Of a stretch of 64,000 nt of DNA, positions 56,174-64,000 are shown piece after piece (position 1 is the first letter of the stretch; every line of letters begins with the position of its first letter). The notes under the pieces were generated by a model. The model was not told where the DNA came from and searched no databases. It worked only from the letters and a program-made list of their open reading frames with translations. This DNA is from Bimastos eiseni (lineage: Eukaryota; Annelida; Clitellata; Crassiclitellata; Lumbricidae): the NCBI GenBank assembly GCA_959347315.1, contig OY365809.1, positions 8,336,790-8,400,789 of the forward strand. Direction: 5' to 3'. The translations under genes and the position numbers were made by a program.

Positions 56174-56724
56174 TCCTGCTAAACTTTTTCCAACCAGAGT
56201 CGACCTTTGACAATTTTCGACCGTTGAAGATTTTGTGACACTGTTGCATAGCAACAGATCACGTGATTCATTCGTCCCTAGAATGCACCAACAAAAAACC
56301 GCAGAATATAATGCTTCGTTTTATGTCAAAATATCCTCTAATTTCCCTTAAAATATTGAACTGTTCAACGCATTCTGTTTTAAGTCTCCTTGATTCGGAT
56401 TGTTCAGTTACAAATTTGTGCTGTCCGTTATGACTTGTAGTCTGTAGAAACCAACGACCTCGTTGTGGTAGAAACAAGTAATTCAGGCTAAGCATTACAA
56501 ATTACTATGCTTTCAATAATATATTTAAATGAATCCAGTCGACAATTACTTGAAACAAACTCCAAATGGGGTTTCTTTCACTATTCGTTAATTTCAGTAT
56601 TTAGTCTATATTCTGTAAAAAAAATTTGTTTCGATCAAGTTTCCATAGAAAATGATTAGTTTTGAAGCACTCTGGCTCATCAAATACCGCCTCTGCGGAC
56701 CACGTGTCATATTTTGGTGGCAAG
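56174..56724. promoter_or_regulatory. Head-to-head promoter of the putative ciliary gene and COG6
   Basis: Two start codons diverge, at 56173 (minus) and 56725 (plus), with 551 bp between them holding no exon or repeat I can see. No TATA box stands out for either gene. The left part carries an X-box-like palindrome (56243-56255) three bases from an E-box palindrome TCACGTGA (56259-56266). A second CACGTG lies at 56701-56706, probably in the COG6 5' UTR, 18 bp before its ATG. Confidence 0.75.
56243..56255. promoter_or_regulatory. X-box-like RFX site
   Basis: GTTGCATAGCAAC is a perfect inverted repeat of the half site GTTGC with a 3-nt spacer, close to the RFX consensus GTTGCCATGGCAAC. It sits 70 bp upstream of the ATG of the - strand gene. 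RFX factors drive many ciliary genes from X-boxes close to the start. The spacing differs by one base from the canonical form, so binding is not assured. Confidence 0.55.
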
Positions 56725-59700
56725 ATGGCGGATAAGGAGGGCGTTACGGTTACGACCACGAAAACAACAACATCAGTAGCTGGTGGATTAGGGGGAGTTT
56801 CTTCCTTATCGTCGGCTCAACCAAATAATCCTCTCTCAAAGAAGCTGAATAAAATTTTAGAAACTCGTTTAGAAAATGACAAGGTCTGGCGATATAAGTG
56901 AACAACCTATACTTGTACCAAGCTAGTGGTAGTTTGTCGCTATATAATTTATGCTTGTAATCAGTTTGAAGACGCCTTCTTGATCAGAAGCCGATGACAT
57001 TCATGCTCGACTACATTGATTATTAACAGCTATATTGTATTGTATACAGCAGATCGTGAACTATGGTGGCGTTTTTAGTTGGCTGCAGGTGATGGCAATA
57101 CTCATTAAGACGATTTATATAGTGCCCCTGCATTTCACAGATTTATATATCGTCCCTTAAGACTTCTAGAAGTGTCTTGAGGGGACCCTGAATGACAATA
57201 TGTCATCATAGGAGATAGATCATTGGATATCGGCACTGAGTGTCTGAACCAGTTGATGTGGAGTTATCTTAACTGTGCCGATTCCTAGGTACATATCCCC
57301 TAACCCACATCGCACCATATTATCTTTAAGTTGCCTAACTTGGTAGTGGACTTTATAGAGTGGGGGAATATTTGGGTGCTTAGCGAAACTAGAATCCTCT
57401 GAATTGATTTCCGCCGTATCCCCAAAAACGAATCTGGATTGATGAAAAGGATTCTGCTTAAATGGAAGCTGGATCAATGAAAAGAATGCAGAATCTGGAT
57501 TGATGAATGAATTGCGCTATTTTGAGACAGTCCAGCGTTTTTTAATAGTACATTACTGTTTTCGGGTAATCGGGCTTTTTGACCTTTCCAGCGTTTTCGG
57601 GGTTTCTGGTTTCAATGATTTGAGTTGATCCCGAATATTCTTCTAAGTACATTGGCGGCAATCCCGGGAGGGGTCGAGGGGACAAGTCCCTCTACCTTTT
57701 ACAGAAATAGGACAAGTTATACGTGTGTCCCCCCACATTTCCTACCCCTCTCATTGGGTGTCCCCACCTGTCAAACGAGATCGCTGCCTCTGTCTAAACA
57801 ACAATGTCCAAGGGCAGTGTGGCTGTATTAACACTTTTTAACAGATAATTGCAGTTCGAAACTAAGAATACAATGGTAGGGACATGTGTTTGAGACCCCA
57901 TACAAAGGTATTTATGTGGCAATGCATCTTGTTCATGTTGTGTTTAAATTATTTAAATTTTTACCAGCATTTGCCTAATTTTTATATTGCAATATGAAGT
58001 GTTTAGATGGACCATCGATTGATTAGCATTCATTTGAAATATCAGTACTGAATGGATGGCAGCTGCTCATTTTATTTGCAGGACATTCTCGAGGCTCTTA
58101 AGTCACTCTCTGGATTTTTCAACGAGAATAGCATTCGCTCGAGGCGCAGTCTGCGAGGAGACATTGAGCGTCGAAGTATTGTCATCAACGAAGACTTCAT
58201 TGAATCATTCAAACTGGTTAAGGAGGTATGTTACATTGCTAAGAGCATAGGCTACATCATGGAGGATATATGAAAGAGAGCATGTTGATCGTGGTTTCCT
58301 TTCCGATGCTGGTTTATTTAAGAGATTTTATGGCGGGCTAGACTAACACGTCCCTTGCATGAGACCCTGATTGGTGTAGCATCCATTCAAATAGGCAGAG
58401 CTAGTGAAGGATCTTATCCTATCAATTCATTGAAAAATGAACAGGTTCTTGGTCAATGTAGAATATTGTTAACATTAGCATGTATGTTGGAACAGGAATT
58501 AAACTCAGTCACTACATAGGGACATGAATCTACTATGTGACATTTAGCCTTTTGTACAGTTCACAGCCCTTGCTGTCCAATGCATTTCGAGTTTGGAATG
58601 TCATTTGGTTAGCTTTGACCGTCAGTTGATTGTTTATGTATCATGACAGCACAACAATGTTTCTAAAGTTGATGATACATTTCAATCTCAAGAGCTCTCT
58701 TTGGATGAGAGTAGCGCAAGTTAAATTGTACGTTGCTCCTTTTTAGCAACTGGACAGCATTTACACAGATGTGGAATCCATGAATGCTTGCTGTCAGGAC
58801 ATGACACTTCGACTGAAGGTGACTACAATTTAATTTCATTATTGAATAAAATATCTTGTGATTTTCTTTGATTGTTATTTCACATGTTTTGCATTTACTT
58901 GGTAAATTTTGGCTTGCATTGCTTTATGTGTGTACATTGTTTCCAGTTGATAAATGCATTTGTTATTTTTGGTTGATTGTGAAGTGTGTGTTGTTGATTT
59001 TTTAATGATACCGTTCCATATCGAAGATGATATGATGTCGCCCTCCTCCTTTCTCCAGGCTTGGAACTGGCACTGTCAAAGTCCAAACAGTGGCAGAGTT
59101 TGATTGTGAAGCAGAATTGGTCCTTTTTAAATTCCACATGAGCCTTTCTACAGTTGAGAGGTCTCTACCACTGAGAGGTAGAAAGGCCAGCAGGAGAATG
59201 TGTTCGTGTTTAAAGTTACATTTTACAGATTGTTTTAATAATTTTCAGTCAGCTAAAGACCAGACTCATGATCTGATCAACCAAACTACAAAGCTGCAAA
59301 CTGAAAGGTTTGTCTTCATCTGTTATGTTTACTTAAATCAAGTATTCTAATCAGCAGCCACTTATTTAAGACACACTGGAGAAATTGACTTAGAATTTTT
59401 TAAATTGGCTTCTGGTATATTTCTGCTGACTTCTGGTTTGGATAGGAGGAGTACAAATAGGTTCCACTGTTAGTGCAATGTGAAATCAGGTGTGACAAAA
59501 ACTTCTTTCTACTTAGACATTGTGCTGCCTTTTAATGTTGTTGAGTTAGGTTTTGCTTTGTTCCGTGTGGGGTGTCTATAGCCAGAAGCTTCAGCTGCGG
59601 TCTGTGGTCGCCGATGCCTTTCTTGCCAAATTCCAGCTGAAACCAGAGGAACAACAGACACTTCGAGGCACTCGAGATGGCATCCTGCACCCTGTAAGTT

Positions 59701-62700
59701 GTATCAATGATTAAAGCGCTGTAGGAGCTTTGGATATAGAAACAGTCTTTGACCTCATGACCTTGAGTTAAGTACCTAAAGACGATGAGAATTTAAATGA
59801 GATGTGTTGATGGAATAGAATCCAATGCAATTGAGCACCTCTGATACCGAGTGGCACTATTTAATTGATCTATTAGAATTACATCATATGTATGGTGAGA
59901 TATTGCTCTGAAAACAGCACTGTTTTTTTTTCTTGTGCTTAGGAGTTCTTCAGCGCTTTGGCTCGAGTGAGGCAGATTCATGCCGATTGCAAGATCTTGC
60001 TCAGAACGAATCAGCAGACAGCCGGGTGTGTAAAAATTCCTACAAGTTTTAGGAACTTTTTGATTCACCTTGTCACCTTGTGCTTTCAGTGTGTTGAACT
60101 CTAGCGACCGTCTTGATAAACTTTCTACGTTGCTTTCTCTCTGAGGTTGTGTCCCTGAATTCCTCCAGATTCATTCCGGTTCTTTTTTGTATCTCGTCCA
60201 TCCATTTCTTCCTTGGCCGCCCTCATTTTCTCTTTCCTTCTCCGCACGCCTAAAACATTTTTTGATTAGTAGTTGAACATTTTTATAATGTTTTTTAATT
60301 TATATATTATTGTTACTGATTGGTTGATTTAAATCATGTAAATATTTCCTGGTGAAAACGGTTTTTGACTGTAGCTTATGTGAAGAATTTGTGGTTGTGT
60401 TTCAGATTGGAAATAATGGAATCAATGGCACTGCATCAGGAATCAGCGTATGAACGACTTTATCGATGGACACAAAGTACGGATATTTTTTTCATTGGAC
60501 CTTGTTTTGATATTTTTAGTTTTATCACACTTTAATGGCTATATTTTGTTGTCTTTTAATGGTTTCTCTGATCTACTATCAAGGTTTAAGGCTTTTGAAT
60601 TCATTTATGTAGGACTACTGTTATGTTCTTCATGTGCATAGTTAAACAGAAACTACTGAAGTAAAGGGAGAGAGAAGAGGTGACAATTATGAGCAATTTT
60701 CAATTTCTTCAGAAGGGCACTTTCCCAAACTAGTGCAGAGATACTGTGTGGAAAAAGTCTAGAAAATTTATGGTTAATCAGCAACATGGGACTAATACAG
60801 AGAGTGGCATACCACATAAATTGTTTTTTACTAAAATTTACAACTTTTGTTAAATACATTTTCTTAAATTTTTACACCAGAACAGCTTTTTGATATTAAA
60901 TGTTTTTTGATATTAACGATGTTGTTTGAGATTAACAGTGATGTTTGATATTAACAATGCTGTTTGATATTAACAATGCTCTTTAATATTTACAATGCTC
61001 TATGATATTGAGATTGATCTGTGTATTGTATTTTCAGATGAGTGTTGTCTGTTTACGGGTGATTCTCCAGACATCAGCACAAAACTTTGCCAGGCCTTGG
61101 AAGCACTTCAGGATCGTCCAGTCCTCTTCCGGTAAAATGCATTTTACGATTGAATACACTTAGTAGTTTTGACTCTGACTAAAAATTAGAATTCTGAGAC
61201 ATTTTAACTGTATGGTGTTCATAATGGGACAAAGTTGTGACTACTGCACATGTTGACTGTTTTCAGTTAGCTTGACATGGTGTTTCTATGTAGCTTGACA
61301 TGGTGTTTCCATGTTGTGTGATGTGGTGCTTTCATGTTGCTTAACATGGTGTCATGCAGTTTCTTTGCTTTCATGATTTGCAGCTATACGCTCGATGAGT
61401 TCAGCAATGCGCGGAGGGCTGCTGTTGTGAGGAGTTTCATTGATGCTCTGACCCGCGGTGGGCCTGGGGGCACTCCTCGGCCGATCGAACTGCATTCCCA
61501 CGATCCTCTGAGATACCTTGGCGACATGCTGGCCTGGGTGCATCAGGCCACTGCATCTGAAGAGGAACATGTTCAGGCACTTCTGAAAAAGTGCTCCAAG
61601 ATTGGTAAATTGTCTGATATGGGTACTATATATTTTATATACATATATATGTATATATATATGTATATATATATATATATATATATGAGGCCCTAATTTT
61701 GGCTTTTGTGTTACTGTTTTGCTATCGGCATCAGTAATGCTCGTGTGTAAGTTGGTGCCCTGCGCTGGCTTTTGGGTGGCGCTATAGAAGTTTGAAGACT
61801 ACGATTACAAGTAACTCTTTAGTTATATATCCATACCAAACCCTCCTTACCGAATACCTCATAGTAAAGCAAGATTGCTGATATGGATTCCAGATTTAAT
61901 TTGACTGTATAAAATGATTTCACTGTGATACTGTTTTATCACAGGGGTGATCTTTGTCTCTCTGTGTATCTCTCTCTGTCTATGCATGCGTCTCTTTGAT
62001 TGTCTGTCTGTAACTCTTGCTCTCACTCTAGCTATCTCTTTCTCTATCTGTCTCTCTCGTTTGCTTTTGCTTTTTCCAGTATTGTTGCAGTCTTTTTGAT
62101 TAGCATGTTCTGGATTTTGCTTTGGTGGACAAATTGCTTCTCGAATTTGTGAAAGATAAAGTTTTTGTTTTTCAGAAGCTTTCCTTGTAAACCTTCACCT
62201 TCTGCTTTGTTTGTAGCAACTGGAGACCACGTGAAAGAGTCTCTTCAGCATATAACAGAGGGAATTTGTCGTCCGCTTAAGGTATTTGCTTCTAATGGGC
62301 TAGGATGTTGTTGTCTGCTCATTTATTTAAACCCTGTGATGCATAAAATGTGCAGCACAGTGCTCTATGCTCTATGGGTGACTCGTTTGGTCAATGATAA
62401 CAAGGTTAGCAAGTTTAAACAGAGGATTCTGACAATTATAGCAATAATAATAATTATAATTACCTTGATAATAAAATAATAAAAATTACTATTAGACACA
62501 ACCATACTTCTACTAGGGTACCTATACAACACTCTAGCTTTGAGTGGAGTAAGTTTAGGTGAAAGGAAGCAGCTAAAAACATACTAGAGTCTTATATTGT
62601 GCTCTGTGTTTTGTGGTATTACCATCTTGTTTCCTTTTTTCCAGGTGAGGCTGGAACAAGTCTTGATGTCAGAACCGGGTCCAGTTATACTGTATAAGTT

Positions 62701-64000
62701 AATGAACCTGATCAACTTCTACCAAGTCACTATCAGGTACTTAGCTAACTACAGCAGTTACCAGCGACACAGTTGTTCTGATCAATGTAGGGGCTAGTTA
62801 GGTGCGGTGAGGTATGGTATGTGTCGAAAGTATGTCAGTCATTTATTATACAGTGGCTCGGGAGATATCTTAGCTGTGGTTCACAAGTGACAATTGTCAT
62901 CCAATGACTGGTTTATATGTCTTGCCACTTACACTCTGGTGTTGTCTGACTTCTGACCTGTCATTTCTTTGTATGCTCCCTTTATCACTTATCTGTTGTT
63001 CATTGTTTCTCTGTCTCTGCCAGATGACCATCGATGTTGGTCATCTGGCTGTCAGCCAACCTGACCCCTTTGGACCTTGACTGGATATTTACCCCATCTT
63101 TCGATTTTTTTTTACTAAGCACATGTGAATAAGGTAGTTCCAATGACTTGCTTTTTGACTGGAAACGATTTTTACCCCATCTATCGATTTTTTTACTAAG
63201 CACATGTGAATAAGGTAGTTCCAATGACTTGCTTTTTGACTGGAAACGATTTTTACCCCATCTATCGATTTTTTTACTAAGCACATGCGAATAAGGTAGT
63301 TCCATTGACTTGCTTTTTGAGGTGCTGTAAAAATCTTGAGAATATGATTTACTAGTAAGTTGTCTGGATAATATTAACTTAAATGTAACTTACTTGGTTT
63401 GACAACATGTTGTCTGTTTCATATTGAGCATTGAACTTGTAACTTGAAGGCTGGGTTAAAGAATGAACACGTGCAATGAACCTTCATCGTTACTTTACTT
63501 TCCTACATCTATATGCGTGTGTGTGTTTCCAGCCAGATGTTGATTCCAAGTGCCGCATTGCCATGCACTCTTGATGAAATGCATGTGTTGAGCATGCGCA
63601 TGTTCTTCACGAGTCTTACATACAATGCCAACAAACTACTCGAAAAGGTCAGTCCACTGTTCTCTGCTTTTGAAAGAAGCCACCATTGGAAGAAAGCAAA
63701 CAGGTTCAACCATTTAAAGTAATGTTCAGAAACTAGTGTGGCTAGAATGCTCACCAGCCTCACCTACATTATTGTCTTGTTGCAAAGCAAAGTGAGTGTG
63801 CCCGCTTCAGCCAGACAGTTTTCGGTCCTTTTATTAACAATTAGACAGAATTTGCCAGGCTCTAGGTGATGTTATATGTTTTCTGTGTGTTTGTATGGAC
63901 TGTGTGTAAATGGTTTAGGTGGAATTGCCACCTGCTGATCTCGGTCCAACTGCTGCTTTGAACAAGATGCTTCAGTTGCTGCAGGACATTCTCTCTTCCC
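56725..64000 (+). CDS. COG6: Conserved oligomeric Golgi complex subunit 6, 3' end missing
   Basis: Exons: 56725-56883, 58082-58225, 58747-58818, 59249-59307, 59582-59693, 59943-60025, 60406-60476, 61038-61131, 61384-61604, 62217-62281, 62645-62736, 63533-63647, 63919-64000 (continues). All phases match; 456 residues are present, against about 657 in the human protein. After a low-complexity Thr/Gly head come [18 protein letters not shown] (35-52), [27 protein letters not shown], and the very conserved [14 protein letters not shown] with HSHDPLRY and [14 protein letters not shown], then [11 protein letters not shown]. The ATG has A at -3 and G at +4. Family role: COG6 belongs to lobe B of the eight-subunit COG tether of the CATCHR type. 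COG tethers vesicles for retrograde traffic within the Golgi and binds SNAREs and Rabs, so its loss disturbs glycosylation. Intron 1 carries a GC-rich stretch at about 57640-57840. Confidence 0.96.
57110..57190 (-). mobile_element. Possible retroelement 3' end
   Basis: Plus strand 'gatttatatagtgcccctgc', reversed, gives a '...ggggcactatataaatc' terminus like those at 44780 and 5545. It lies in COG6 intron 1. Only the end motif is recognisable, so this is a weak call. Confidence 0.3.
61623..61686. repeat. (TA)n microsatellite after a COG6 exon
   Basis: TA dinucleotides with GTA and ACA interruptions begin about 20 bp after the donor of exon 61384-61604. The unit is partly palindromic. Confidence 0.85.
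63079..63325 (+). repeat. Tandem repeat, ~81 bp unit, about three copies
   Basis: Phase marks 'ccccatct.tcgattttttt' fall at 63092, 63175 and 63256 (steps of 83 and 81 bp), each followed by 'actaagcacatg.gaataagg' and 'gacttgctttttga'. The last two copies are almost identical. Because 81 is a multiple of three, the minus strand shows a repeating 27-codon open frame that is not a gene. The array lies in the COG6 intron before exon 63533-63647. Confidence 0.9.

Noticed and set aside
55924..56254. An upstream start for the putative ciliary protein at TTG 56254
   Set aside because: The frame is open but has no ATG before 56173, and the extension would run through the X-box-like promoter motif.
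63000..63305. Repetitive 101-codon minus-strand open frame with three [12 protein letters not shown] units
   Set aside because: The repetition is just an 81 bp tandem DNA repeat read in frame inside a COG6 intron.
63079..63325. CRISPR-like array
   Set aside because: The repeats are contiguous 81 bp units without unique spacers, and the genome is animal.

Overview
The window is nuclear DNA of an animal, most likely a marine or aquatic invertebrate. Genes are split into many short exons with GT-AG introns. The coding sequences are clear orthologues of animal genes (WDR44, the MSK-type kinase RPS6KA4/5, COG6). The introns are AT-rich and full of hAT and Harbinger MITEs, a tRNA-derived SINE and worn non-LTR retrotransposon pieces. 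I cannot name the phylum. There are no prokaryotic features. All exon maps were built by hand from splice sites, reading phase and remembered protein families. For the three genes that finish inside the window, the joined exons keep one frame to a stop codon.

Layout. (1) 1-21023, + strand: the WDR44 orthologue, a RAB11 effector with a C-terminal WD40 propeller; its first exon(s) lie left of the window. (2) 21024-27472: a convergent gap with presumed 3' UTRs, a degenerate tandem repeat, a hAT MITE and a Harbinger-type MITE. (3) 27473-46534, - strand: a complete 16-exon tandem-kinase gene of the MSK1/2 type with an unusually long serine-rich tail. Its introns hold three hAT-type pieces, two retrotransposon relics, a long palindrome and one GC-AG intron. 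(4) 46535-50377: spacer with no gene I can support. (5) 50378-56173, - strand: a five-exon, 316-residue gene of no family I can name, probably an axonemal or sperm-flagellum microtubule protein. (6) 56174-56724: a 551 bp shared promoter with an RFX X-box-like palindrome and two CACGTG E-boxes. (7) 56725-64000, + strand: the first 13 exons of COG6, a Golgi tethering subunit; the gene runs off the right edge.

The genes do not form a pathway. WDR44 and COG6 both act in membrane traffic, and WDR44 also bears on ciliogenesis, but their nearness is probably chance. The only arrangement that suggests shared regulation is the head-to-head pair of the putative ciliary gene and COG6.

The points I rate highest are the putative ciliary gene with its X-box, a 29 bp triplication that copies a WDR44 splice donor, an 18-nt WDR44 microexon, the kinase tail, and a family of hAT MITEs whose 8 bp target duplications can be read directly.
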